Shown here piece after piece: positions 1 through 8,585 of a stretch of 32,597 nucleotides of DNA (position 1 is the first letter of the stretch; every line of letters starts with the position of its first letter). Source of the stretch: Parvularcula oceani (GTDB lineage Bacteria; Pseudomonadota; Alphaproteobacteria; Caulobacterales; Parvularculaceae); contig NZ_JPHU01000020.1 of the NCBI RefSeq assembly GCF_000733125.1, positions 1-32,597 of the forward strand, written 5' to 3'. Under the pieces are notes generated by a model. It saw only the letters and a program-made list of their open reading frames with translations, was not told the origin of the DNA and ran no database searches. Both the position numbers and the translations under genes were made by a program.

Positions 1-296
1 TCGCCGGCCAGGCGCAGCGGTCCCTCGTCACCGCCCGCACCATCGATCGGCGCCGCGCGGCGCTCGCCGACGAGGCCTTGCCAGCCGCGCGTGCGGCCGC
101 CGACGCGGCCCGGACAGGTTACCGGGCAGGCAAGTTCGACCTGACGACCGCGCTCGACGCCCAAGCGACGTTCATCGGCGTGCAGCGCGCCGTCATCGTT
201 GCCGGCTTCGCTGCCAGGGACGCCGAAACGGACGTCCGGGCCCTCGCGGCGCTGCCGCCCTTCTCACCTACTTTCTGTCAGGAGACGGACCGATGA
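1..296 (+). CDS. TolC/CzcC-family outer-membrane efflux protein, C-terminal fragment
   Basis: The frame is open from base 3 and ends at the TGA at 294-296, so only about the last 97 residues are present and the start lies outside the window. The visible part is Ala/Arg-rich helical sequence ending in the pattern YRAGKFDLTTALDAQ. That is the usual 'YxxGxxxxxxLLDAQ' helix near the end of outer-membrane efflux (TolC/CzcC) proteins. Such proteins form the outer-membrane channel of tripartite RND pumps. The stop overlaps the next start as ATGA, and the next two genes encode the matching adaptor and RND pump, which supports a CzcC-like role. The assignment rests on this short tail and on context. 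Metal specificity cannot be read from it. Confidence 0.75.
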   Translation, partial: AGQAQRSLVTARTIDRRRAALADEALPAARAAADAARTGYRAGKFDLTTALDAQATFIGVQRAVIVAGFAARDAETDVRALAALPPFSPTFCQETDR

Positions 297-1501
297 CCGT
301 GCTCAGAACTGCATCCGCGATCGCCCTCCTCGCTGCCCTGGCCGCCTGCGGCGACGGCAACTCTCAGGAACCGGAGGCCGAGACCGAAGCGATCACCGTA
401 CAAGGGGCCAAGGGAGACCACGAGGAAGGCGGGGACGAGGTCGAGATTGACCAAGCCGACGCCGCCGCACTGGGCATTAAGGTCGAACGGGCAAGCCTCT
501 CCGCGCTCGGACAGCGGACCGACCTGCCCGCTAAGATCACCTTTGCCGCCGACCGGATCGCCTACCTCGCCCCCCGCGTCGACGGCGTAGTTCGCTCGCT
601 GGAAGCGACCGAAGGAGATTTCGTTGAGGCGGGTGAGGTCCTTGCCGTGCTCGACAGCGGACGGCTCGCGACCCTCATGGCCGACTATCAGGGCGCTCGC
701 GCCGCCGAACGCTTCGCCGACTCGACGCTCGCGCGAGAGCGCGACCTGCTTGCCCAGGGGATCACCTCGCAAGCTGAGTTCGCCGAAGCGGAACAGGAAG
801 CCGCGATGGCCGATGCCCGGCGCGAGGCGGCCGAGACGGCGCTTCACGCCGCGGGCGTCGATCACGACCAGATCGAAACGTTGCGGAACGGTCCTGACGG
901 GGCAGCGGGACGATACCGCATAACCTCGCCGATCGCGGGAAGGGTCATCGAGCGGACACTGAGCTTGGGGCAATCGGTCCAATCCGGCACCGAAGGCGGC
1001 CAGCCGGCCTTCGTGATCGCCGACGACAGCGTCGTCTGGGCAGACGTGCAGGTCTACGCCGCCGATCTCGGACGGATCGAACAGGGCGCCGGGGTCATCC
1101 TTAAAGACGAGAACGGCGGGCAGATCGTTACCGGCGAGGTCGCCTTCGTTACGCCGCAGCTGACCGAAGGCTCGCGAACCGCCACTGCTCGGGTGATACT
1201 TCCAAACGAAGAGGGTGTCTTACGTCCCGGTCAACTGCTTACGGCAAGCATCGAGACCGGAGGACGACAACAGGCCCTCATGGTGCCGAAGGCGGCAGTC
1301 GTCATCGTCGAAGGCCGCGAAGCCGTCTTCGTCCCAACAGATCGAGGTTTCGGTCAGACAGCCGTGGAGACAGGAAGGCAAGTCGGCGACCGAGTCGAGA
1401 TCGTCTCCGGTCTGAAACCTGGCCAACCCTTCGTGTCTGCCGGGACGTTCACGCTCAAGGCAGACCTGGAGAAGGACACCTTCGGCGGCGATGACGACTG
1501 A
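293..1501 (+). CDS. HME-RND efflux periplasmic adaptor lipoprotein (CzcB/CusB type)
   Basis: This 402-residue membrane fusion protein would link the inner-membrane RND pump to the outer-membrane channel. The N-terminus is a lipoprotein signal with the lipobox LAAC (Cys19), followed by an acidic linker. A lipoyl/barrel-sandwich half lies around residues 95-120 (APRVDGVVRSLEATEGDFVEAGE). A helical hairpin follows to about residue 195, then the second lipoyl half (ITSPIAGRVIERTLSLGQSV), a beta-barrel and a membrane-proximal domain containing VPKAAVV and the late GDRVEIVSGLKPGQ. Both its order and length fit CzcB-type adaptors. The linker holds one His-Glu-Glu group but no long His-rich stretch. 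The start overlaps the upstream stop by 4 bases and the pump gene follows after 40 bases, so they form one operon. The transported metal (Co/Zn/Cd or Cu/Ag) is not determined. Confidence 0.88.
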   Translation: MTVLRTASAIALLAALAACGDGNSQEPEAETEAITVQGAKGDHEEGGDEVEIDQADAAALGIKVERASLSALGQRTDLPAKITFAADRIAYLAPRVDGVVRSLEATEGDFVEAGEVLAVLDSGRLATLMADYQGARAAERFADSTLARERDLLAQGITSQAEFAEAEQEAAMADARREAAETALHAAGVDHDQIETLRNGPDGAAGRYRITSPIAGRVIERTLSLGQSVQSGTEGGQPAFVIADDSVVWADVQVYAADLGRIEQGAGVILKDENGGQIVTGEVAFVTPQLTEGSRTATARVILPNEEGVLRPGQLLTASIETGGRQQALMVPKAAVVIVEGREAVFVPTDRGFGQTAVETGRQVGDRVEIVSGLKPGQPFVSAGTFTLKADLEKDTFGGDDD

Positions 1502-1541
1502 CATCCACGCTCCGCTGTCTTCGCTCCATCAGGACACCATC

Positions 1542-4500
1542 ATGCAGAACTTCTTCTACCGCGTGGCAGGCGGCCGGCTTCTCGCCGGGCTCGCCGCCGT
1601 CGCGATCACCATCGCCGGCATCTGGGCCTTCCGCTCCCTGCCCGTCGACGCCTTCCCGGACGTGACGCCCTCCCTCGTCCAGGTCTTCACCGAGACCGAG
1701 GGCCTCGCCCCCGAGGAGGTCGAGCGCTACGTCACCTATCCGCTGGAGACCTCCATGTCGGGCCTGCCGAACGTCGACGAGATCCGCTCGGTCTCCAACT
1801 TCGGCCTCTCCGTCCTCAACATCTACTTCGAGGACGGCACGGACGTGTACTTCGCCCGTCAGGTCGTCGGCGAGCGGCTTGCCGAGGCGCGCGAGGCGAT
1901 CCCCGAGGGCTTCGGCGAGCCGCAGATGGGCCCGATCAGCACCGGCCTCGGCATCATCCTCTACTACCAGCTCGTCGACGACACCGGCGAGCGCAGCCTG
2001 ATCGAGATGCGCGAGATCCAGGACTGGCTGATCAAGTACCAGCTTCAGTCCGTGCCCGGCGTGACCGAGGTTCTGTCGCTCGGCGGCTACGAGAAGCAGT
2101 ACCAGGTCCGCATCCGGCCGGACGCCCTCCTGCGCTACGATGTCGCCGTCGGCGACGTGGTGGATGCACTGGAGGCGGGGAACCGCACCGCCGGCGCGCA
2201 GTACCTGGAGGTCGACTCCGAGCAGTACGTCGTGCGCGGCATCGGCTTGGCTGAGGACATCCCCGACCTCGGCGCCGCGATCCTGAAAACCGTGGACGGT
2301 ACCCCCGTGCGCGTCGCCGACGTGGCCGACATCGCGATCGGCGGCGGGGTCCGCCAGGGCCTCGCCACGGCGGACGGCCAGGGGGAGGTCGTCGCAGGCA
2401 TCGTCCTCAAGCTCTACGGCACCAACACGTCCGACGTCATCGACCGGGCGAAGGCGCGCTTCGCCGAGATCAACGAGACGCTGCCCGACGGCGTGCGCGC
2501 GGTCGCCTACTACGACCAGGCGACGCTCGTGAACGCCGCGTCGTCGACGGTCACGACCGCCCTGTGGCAGGGCGCTCTGCTCGTCGCCGTCCTCATCTTC
2601 GCCTTCCTGGGCGGTTGGCGGCCGAGCCTCGTCGTCGTGTTGTCTATCCCGTTCTCGGTCGGCTTCGCCTTCTTGGGCATGAAGCTGCTCGGCGTCTCCG
2701 CCAACCTCATGTCGCTGGGCGGGGTCGCCATCGCCATCGGCATGATGGTCGACGGCGCCATCGTCATCGCGGAGAACGTGGACCGCGTGCTGCGTGAGCG
2801 GCCGGACGAGGACCGGCGCACGGCCGTGGCCGAGGCCGTGACGGAGGTGATCGGCCCGCTCTTAGCGGCCGTGGCCGTCGTCATCGTCGTCTTCCTACCT
2901 CTCTTCGCGCTGCAGGGCGTCGAGGGGAAGACGTTCCGACCGCTCGCCGCGTCGGCCGCGCTCGCTATGACCGGCTCGCTGATCTACGCCGGGCTGATCG
3001 CGCCCGCCATCGCGGGCTGGGTCATGCAGCCCAAGCGCGGGAGCCGCACGGACGACGAGGGCCGTGTCGGACGCTTGATCCGTCCCTACGCCGCCTTCTT
3101 CGTCAGGCGCCGCAGCGCGGCGCTGGGCCTGGCGGCCGTCATCCTCGTGCTCGGCGCGCTGGTCTTCCCGCGCTTGGGGTCGGAGTTCACGCCAACGCTC
3201 GAGGAGGGAGACATCCTCCTGCGGACGACCATGGCGCCATCAATCTCGCTGACGGAAGCCCAAGCGACCATGACGCGGGTCGAGCGTCGCATCTTGGACG
3301 CCTTTCCCGAGGTGGATCGTGTCGTCACGAGGATCGGCCGAGGCGAGGTCGGCGCGCATGCAGACCCGACCAACAGCGGAGAGAGCTTCCTCGCCTTGAA
3401 GCCGAAGGACGAGTGGCGGGAGGGCATGTCGCCCGACGACCTGCGCGCCGCGCTGTCCGAGGAGCTGGAGGACTTCCCCGGCATCCTCGTCAACGTCAGC
3501 CAGCCCATCGCTATGTCGGTCGACGAGCTTTTGACCGGCACCAAGGCCGAGCTGGCCGTCAAGATCTTCGGTCCCGACACGGACGAGCTGATCGCGGCAG
3601 CGGGCGCGTTGCAGGGTATCCTGCAGGACGTGCCCGGCGCCGCCGACGTGCAGATGGACCAGGTGACGGGCGCGCCGCAGCTGCAGATCGACCTGGACCG
3701 GCAGGCGCTGTCCCGCTTCGGCATCACGGTCGACCAGGCCTTGTCGACCGTTCGTGCCGCCATCGGCGGTGAGCAAGCGGGCACCCTCTTCGAGGGCGTT
3801 CGGCAGTTTCCGATCGTGGTCCGCTACGAGGAGGCCTCGCGCGACACGCCCGAAGCAGTGAGGCGCTTGGTCATCGAGGCGCCGGGCGGCGCCCTCGTCC
3901 CGCTGGAGGCCGTCGCCGACGTCCGCCAGGTCGTCGGGCCCCGCCAGATCACGCGCCGAGGACGGACAGCGCTTCATCACGGTCCAGGCCAACGTGCGGG
4001 GCCGCGACATCGGCTCCTTCGTCGAAGAAGCGCAAGGCTTGACGGCGGAGCGGCTCGACTTGGAGCCCGGCTACCGCGTCGTCTGGGGCGGTCAGTTCGA
4101 GCTGCAGCAGCAGGCGAACAAGCGCTTCGCCGTGGTCATCCCGATCACACTCGGCATCGTTCTTCTGATCCTGCTCGTCACCTTCGGGCGGCTCAAGTCG
4201 GCGCTCCTGATCCTCCTCAACATCCCGCTGGCCCTCGTGGGCGGCGCGATCGCGCTGTGGATCGTCGGGCTGCCGGTCTCGGTTCCTGCCACCGTCGGCT
4301 TCATCGCGCTGTTCGGGATCGCGCTCGGCAACGGCATGGTGCTGGTGAGCTACCTCGACCGCTTCGCGCGGGAGGGGCGGCCGCTGGACGCGCTTGCCGT
4401 CGACGGGGCGGTGCTGCGCGCGCGGCCCGTCCTGATGACGGCGCTGACCACGGCGCTCGGTCTCGGCCCGCTCCTCTTCGCCAGCGGCGTCGGCGCGGAA

Positions 4501-4665
4501 GTGCAACGGCCGCTCGCGACGGTTGTGGTCGGCGGCCTCGTCACCTCCACCGTGCTGACGCTGCTCGTCCTGCCGGCACTGCATCGATGGTTCGCGCCGA
4601 AGCCGACGGAGGACAATAGTCGAACCCGGCTCGGCCCGGCGCCTCTGCGGACGGCGAACGCCTGA
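1542..4665 (+). pseudogene. Heavy-metal RND efflux pump (CzcA/CusA family), frameshifted
   Basis: This is a proton-driven inner-membrane pump, about 1,040 residues if restored, the usual size for the family. Family signs are the N-terminal AVDAFPDVTP-like stretch (residues 29-37), the TM4 motif AIGMMVDGAIVIAEN near residue 400 with its proton-relay Asp, and the periplasmic DPTNSGESFLALKP region. The reading frame is intact to about residue 805. An extra C at 3956 or 3957 (acgcgccgag) then shifts it. Removing one C restores RQITREDGQRF and joins smoothly to the frame ending at 4665, which holds the last six membrane helices. Unrepaired, the frame runs out of family sequence and stops at 4619. 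ATG 1542 was chosen because AGGA lies 7 bases before it; an in-frame ATG at 1491 overlaps czcB. It could be a true pseudogene or a sequencing error. Confidence 0.85.
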
Positions 4666-4675
4666 GGAGGCAGAC

Positions 4676-5584
4676 ATGGGACAAGGACACGATCACGGCG
4701 TCAGCGCCACGGCGAGCAACGAGAGGAAGATCGCCATCGCCGCCGTGCTGACCGGCAGCTTCATGTTGGCCGAGGTCTTCGGCGGCATAGTATCCGGCTC
4801 GCTCGCCCTCATCGCTGATGCCGGTCACATGCTGACCGACTTCGCCTCCCTCCTGCTCGCCTGGGGGGCGATCCGTCTCTCGCGGCGACCGGCGACCTGG
4901 AAGCGCAGCTACGGCTACGACCGCTTCTCGGTGCTCGCCGCCTTCGTGAACGGGCTGTCACTGTTCCTGATCGCGGCGTGGATCTTCTACGAGGCGGTCA
5001 AGCGGTTCCGCGAGCCCGTCGAGGTCTTGGGCGGGCTCATGTTCTGGGTCGCCGTCGCCGGGCTCGCGGTGAACATCGTCGCCTTCTGGATGCTGACCCG
5101 AGGCGAGGGCTCGAACCTCAACGTCCGCGCCGCCGCGCTGCACGTGCTGGGCGACCTCCTGGGCTCGGTCGGCGCGATCGTCGCCTCGATCGTCATCATG
5201 CTGACCGGCTGGATGCCGATCGACCCGATCCTGTCGGTCTTCGTCACGGCGTTGATCCTGAGAGCCGCCTACCGAGTGGTGAAGGAGAGCGCGAGCATCC
5301 TTCTGGAGAGCGCTCCGGAAGGATTGGAGGCGGAGAAGATCAAGGCCGCGATCCTCGAGGGCGTCCCCGGCGTGACGGAAGTGCGGCACATCCACGCCTG
5401 GTCCATCACCGAAGAGCGGCCGATGCTGACGCTTGAGATCGACGCGGAGGCGGGCACGGAGCACCGCGCCATGCGCGAGGCGGTGAAGGCCTTGCTGCAC
5501 GAGCGGTTCGACGTCGATCACGTCACCGCCGAGATCGACGTGACGGAAGGTCAGGGAGCCGGCGCCCGGCTCGGCCCGGCCTGA
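4676..5584 (+). CDS. czcD: Cation diffusion facilitator, CzcD/ZitB-like zinc exporter
   Basis: This 302-residue inner-membrane antiporter moves Zn2+ (often also Cd2+ or Co2+) out of the cytoplasm in exchange for protons. It has six predicted helices. The membrane metal site is canonical: His51 and Asp55 in ADAGHMLTD (TM2) and His156 and Asp160 in HVLGDLLGS (TM5), the His-Asp/His-Asp pattern of zinc-type CDFs. A short N-terminal GHDHG may bind metal. The C-terminal cytoplasmic domain (from about residue 205) carries VRHIHAWSI and the late DVDHVTAEID, the His/Asp-bearing strands of this fold. A strong GAGG Shine-Dalgarno lies 10 bases after the pump stop, and the stop overlaps the next start by one base. 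The gene fits a backup exporter delivering cytoplasmic metal to the RND pump. Confidence 0.92.
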   Translation: MGQGHDHGVSATASNERKIAIAAVLTGSFMLAEVFGGIVSGSLALIADAGHMLTDFASLLLAWGAIRLSRRPATWKRSYGYDRFSVLAAFVNGLSLFLIAAWIFYEAVKRFREPVEVLGGLMFWVAVAGLAVNIVAFWMLTRGEGSNLNVRAAALHVLGDLLGSVGAIVASIVIMLTGWMPIDPILSVFVTALILRAAYRVVKESASILLESAPEGLEAEKIKAAILEGVPGVTEVRHIHAWSITEERPMLTLEIDAEAGTEHRAMREAVKALLHERFDVDHVTAEIDVTEGQGAGARLGPA

Positions 5585-6261
5585 TGGGAATCCTCGATGC
5601 TGGACAGGTCCAGCACCTCTACGATCGTCGCGCGGGTCACTACGACGCCCTGACCTTGGCGTTCCGCGCGCTTGGCTTCGGTCGCCATCAGAGTCGGCTG
5701 GTGGCGGAACTGGGCCTGTCCGAAGGTGCGACGGTGGTCGACCTGTGCTGCGGCACAGGCGTGAACTTGGAGGAACTCTCGTCAGCCGTCGGGTCGCGAG
5801 GCGCCGTCATCGGCGTAGACCTCTCCGAAGGGATGCTCTCTGAAGCGAGAGAGCGAGTGCGCGCCGCCGGTCTCGCCAACGTCCAACTCGTTCAGGCCGA
5901 CGTGAGGGACTATCAGCTCCCTGACGAGGCTGCGGCGGTGCTCTCCACCTTCGGTCTCGAGATGGTGCCTGCCTACGATGAGGTGATCGAGGGGTTGGCC
6001 GAGCGCCTACCTGTCGGCGGTCGAGTTGGCCTTCTCGGGCTGAAGCATCCGGAAGGCTGGCCGGACTGGCTCGTCGAGGCTGGCGTTGTCGCGACGAAGC
6101 CGTTCGGGGTGAGCAGGGACTACGAGGACTTCAGGCCTTGGACCGCAGCCGACCAGCATTTCGATAGGCGCTCGTTCCGTGAACACCTCTTGGGCGCTGC
6201 CTACAGCTACGTCGGCGAGAAGGCACAGGGCCTGACCTCTCTCGGAAATGGCGAGCCATGA
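5584..6261 (+). CDS. Class I SAM-dependent methyltransferase
   Basis: This is a 225-residue cytoplasmic protein with the UbiE-like Rossmann methyltransferase fold. Motif I is VVDLCCGTGV (residues 51-60), the acidic ribose-binding loop is VIGVDLS (75-81), and an ADVRDYQLP segment near residue 110 matches the motif that contacts the adenine ring. The N-terminal YDRRAGHYDAL is typical of the methyltransferase 11/25 group. The substrate is unknown. The family includes small-molecule, quinone and arsenite methyltransferases, but the Cys triad of ArsM is not visible. The start overlaps the CDF stop by one base (TGATG) and the end overlaps the exchanger start by four (ATGA). Its place inside a metal-efflux operon is therefore clear, though its role there is not. 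Confidence 0.85.
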   Translation: MGILDAGQVQHLYDRRAGHYDALTLAFRALGFGRHQSRLVAELGLSEGATVVDLCCGTGVNLEELSSAVGSRGAVIGVDLSEGMLSEARERVRAAGLANVQLVQADVRDYQLPDEAAAVLSTFGLEMVPAYDEVIEGLAERLPVGGRVGLLGLKHPEGWPDWLVEAGVVATKPFGVSRDYEDFRPWTAADQHFDRRSFREHLLGAAYSYVGEKAQGLTSLGNGEP

Positions 6262-7259
6262 TCGTACTCTGGTTCGCCCTCCTCGGAGTCTCACTCTGGG
6301 CAGCGCACTGGGGCGCGGAGCAGGCGGCAGCCGTCCTGAAGAAGGCACGCGCTCAGCTCCGCATCTCCGCCGTCGCAGGCGGGGCGCTCGTCGGCCTGGC
6401 CTCGGCATCCCCCGAGGTCGGCATCAACCTGGTCAGCGCGATCCAAGGTGTCGGCGACATCGGGCTCGGTGTGGCCTTCGGCAGCAACGTCATCGCTATC
6501 CCGCTGATGGTCGCGACCGGTTACGTCGCGACGCGGAAGAAGGAGTTGCCCGGCCACGAAGGTCACGTCCGGCACCGCGATCAGAAGATGATCGCCGTCT
6601 CGGAAGAAGCGATCATCGTTCACGCCGTACCCAACACGCTCGTCGTGCTTCTGGTCGGCCTCCTCGTCCTGCCGCCGCCTTGGCAGGGCTTGCAGCCGAT
6701 CGACGCCGCCATCATCGGACCGGCCTACCTCGCCTACCTCGCCAACGCTGCGTTCCGGAACCGGCCCGACCGCGAGGACGTCTCCTGGGAACGCAAGGAG
6801 GTCATGCTTGCCGTCGCCGGCATCGTCGCGATCGCGGTCAGCACCTACCTCGCGGTGACGGCGACCGAGCGCATCGTCGAGGCGCTTGGCATCCCGCTCA
6901 TCGTCGGCGGGCTGCTCGTCACCGCGCCGGTCGCGACCCTGCCGGAGGTGTTCGCGACGTGGAAGGTCACGCGGCGCGGCGAGGTGGACGCAGGCATCAC
7001 CAGCACGCTGGGCGACAACTCGGTGACGATGACCCTCGCCCTCGTCCCGCCGGCGCTCGTCGGGCTCAGCTTGCAGGACGTACCGCTGACCGCCCTTTCC
7101 GTCGTCTTCGCTGCGTTCATGCCGGCCTACTACGCGGTCGCGATCAAGCGAACGAAGGACGCAACTGGCACGGCAGGGTTCAGGCGGGGGCAGCTATACG
7201 CCTTCGGAGGCGCCTTGTTCGTCTACCTCGTCGCCGCACTCATTTTGGGGCTAAGATGA
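6258..7259 (+). CDS. CaCA-superfamily sodium/calcium (cation) exchanger
   Basis: This is a 333-residue inner-membrane protein with about ten helices and the two inverted alpha-repeats of the cation/Ca2+ exchanger superfamily. Alpha-1 spans residues 42-80 with SASPE (49-53) and GSNVIA (75-80). Alpha-2 spans 219-260 with TLPE (227-230) and GDNSV (252-256). The glutamates in the two PE pairs correspond to the ion-binding carboxylates of YrbG/NCX-type exchangers. In alpha-2 the usual GSN is GDN, an added carboxylate near the ion path. A His-rich cytoplasmic stretch (GHEGHVRHRD, about 99-108) follows the first repeat. The gene overlaps both neighbours by 3-4 bases. The family normally moves Ca2+ against Na+, K+ or H+. 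Here transport of a heavy-metal cation is possible but unproven. Confidence 0.85.
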   Translation: MIVLWFALLGVSLWAAHWGAEQAAAVLKKARAQLRISAVAGGALVGLASASPEVGINLVSAIQGVGDIGLGVAFGSNVIAIPLMVATGYVATRKKELPGHEGHVRHRDQKMIAVSEEAIIVHAVPNTLVVLLVGLLVLPPPWQGLQPIDAAIIGPAYLAYLANAAFRNRPDREDVSWERKEVMLAVAGIVAIAVSTYLAVTATERIVEALGIPLIVGGLLVTAPVATLPEVFATWKVTRRGEVDAGITSTLGDNSVTMTLALVPPALVGLSLQDVPLTALSVVFAAFMPAYYAVAIKRTKDATGTAGFRRGQLYAFGGALFVYLVAALILGLR

Positions 7260-8053
7260 CCATGCCGAACAGGACCATCTTCACCGTTCCCGGCATGGAC
7301 TGTCCGTCCGAGGAGCAAGCGATCCGAATGCGGCTCGCGGACGTGCAAAGCGTTCAGGACCTTCGCTTCGATCTCGATGCGCGCCAGGTACAGGTATGGC
7401 ACGAGGGCGAGGTCGCGCCGGTCGCCGAGGCGATGCGGACGCTCGGCATGGGTGCAAAGCAGGCGGGCGAGACGGAGGCCGACACGCCGCTACCAGAAGC
7501 TGAAGACGCACGCCAGCGCGGCCCCCTCGCCATCGCTCTCGCCATCAATGCCGCCTTCTTCGTCGGCGAGCTGGCGGCGGGCCTGATCGCGGACTCGATG
7601 GGCCTCGTCGCGGACTCGCTCGACATGCTGGCCGACGCGCTCGTCTACGCCCTCAGCCTCGCGGCCGTCGGCGGCACGGCGCTGCGCAAGAAGCGCCTCG
7701 CCCGGTCCAGCGGCTACCTGCAGCTCGGCCTGGCGCTGTTCGGACTGATCGAGGTTGTCCGCCGCTTCGTCACGGGGGACGAGCTGCCGGGCGTGACCGT
7801 GATGATCGTCGTCGCGACCCTAGCGCTGATCGGCAACGTCGTCACTCTCCTCGTGCTTAGGAAGGCCGGTCGCGGCGAGGCGCACGTCGAGGCGAGCTGG
7901 ATCTTCACCTCCAATGACATCAAGGTGAACGGCCTCGTCATCGCCTCGGCGCTCATCGTCTGGGCGACGGGCGCGGCTTGGCCGGATCTGCTCGCGGGCG
8001 CCTTCATCTTCATCGTCGTCGCGAACGGCGCGCGGCGAATCTTGAAGCTGTAA
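7256..8053 (+). CDS. CDF-family cation transporter with N-terminal HMA-like segment
   Basis: This 265-residue protein has two parts. Residues 1-60 resemble a heavy-metal-associated domain: FTVPGMDCPSEEQAIRMRL is the GMxCxxC loop with the second Cys replaced by Glu. The rest is a CDF membrane unit (IADSMGLVADSLDMLADALVYALSL). The TM2 site is Asp-x3-Asp (DMLAD) and TM5 reads WIFTSNDIKVNG, close to the 'SRNDxxxN' form of one CDF subgroup. The usual large C-terminal cytoplasmic domain is absent; the protein ends after the last helix. ATG 7256 is preferred over ATG 7262 because a GGGG sequence sits 5 bases upstream and it overlaps the exchanger stop (ATGA). The metal is unknown and the site differs from the zinc-type CDF at 4676-5584. 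It is the last gene of the rightward operon. Confidence 0.82.
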   Translation: MTMPNRTIFTVPGMDCPSEEQAIRMRLADVQSVQDLRFDLDARQVQVWHEGEVAPVAEAMRTLGMGAKQAGETEADTPLPEAEDARQRGPLAIALAINAAFFVGELAAGLIADSMGLVADSLDMLADALVYALSLAAVGGTALRKKRLARSSGYLQLGLALFGLIEVVRRFVTGDELPGVTVMIVVATLALIGNVVTLLVLRKAGRGEAHVEASWIFTSNDIKVNGLVIASALIVWATGAAWPDLLAGAFIFIVVANGARRILKL

Positions 8054-8105
8054 CGGCGAGGTCGAACGCAGACACGAATTGACCCTGACCGTCCTGGACG
8101 CGCAG

Positions 8106-8525
8106 CTAGTCCCAAGTGCCTATGGTCTGGTTCGAACTCAGCGCGTCGATGACAGGACAGTCCGGTACGTCGCCAAGCGCGCAGGCGTCGGCGGCGCTCG
8201 CAAGCGTCCGTTCCAGCGACCGCAAGTTCTCGATACGCTGCCGAACGCTGTCTAGGTGCCGGATAGCGACCTCGTGGACCTCGGCGCATGACGGCGGGCC
8301 ATCCTCAAGCCCGAGAAGGGAACGCACGTCCTCTAAGGGGAAGCCAAGCTCGCGCCCGCGTTTGATGAACCGCAAGCGAGCGATATGCGCCGAGCCGTAG
8401 CGGCGATGCCCGCTCTGAGTTCGGTCGGGCATCGGCATGATCCCGATCCGTTCGTAGTAGCGGATGGTCTCCACCTTCACGCCTGTCCGCTCGGCAAGGC
8501 GTCCGATGGGTAAGCCGTCCTGCAT
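8106..8525 (-). CDS. merR: MerR-family metal-responsive regulator (MerR-like)
   Basis: This 139-residue dimeric regulator binds the spacer of its promoter and untwists it when metal binds. The winged helix spans residues 5-75, beginning IGRLAERTGVKVETIRYYERIGIMP and continuing GHRRYG. The coiled dimer helix starts at Cys80. Metal-site cysteines are Cys80, Cys115 and Cys123. A Cys at the start of the dimer helix marks divalent sensors (Ser in CueR), and the 35-residue gap to Cys115 equals that of Tn501 MerR. The C-terminal loop is C-x7-C, one residue shorter than in classic MerR. The start at 8525 was chosen for the family N-terminus; an upstream extension of the frame has no family sequence. 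The gene diverges from merT and converges on the CDF gene. Mercury is likely from context. Confidence 0.88.
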   Translation of the reverse strand: MQDGLPIGRLAERTGVKVETIRYYERIGIMPMPDRTQSGHRRYGSAHIARLRFIKRGRELGFPLEDVRSLLGLEDGPPSCAEVHEVAIRHLDSVRQRIENLRSLERTLASAADACALGDVPDCPVIDALSSNQTIGTWD

Positions 8526-8547
8526 CGCCGCCTCGGTCAGATGGGGG

Positions 8548-8578
8548 TTGAACCTGTAGTGGCTACAGGTCGTACAGG
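8548..8578 (+). promoter_or_regulatory. mer-type promoter with MerR operator dyad
   Basis: A perfect inverted repeat, ACCTGTAG-TGG-CTACAGGT, lies at 8552-8570 between the divergent regulator and merT. It overlaps a -35-like TTGAAC (8548-8553). A weak -10-like TACAGG (8573-8578) follows at a 19-bp spacing, the long spacer that MerR-type activators require. The arms match the CTGTAG/CTACAG core seen at many MerR-family operators. It would repress and then, with metal, activate the merT operon and may autoregulate merR. Confidence 0.8.
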
Positions 8579-8585
8579 CGATGGG

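Noticed and set aside
3945-3970. Programmed ribosomal frameshift in the RND pump
   Set aside because: There is no slippery heptamer, no nearby stop in the expected arrangement and no stimulatory hairpin. Pumps of this family are not known to use frameshifting.
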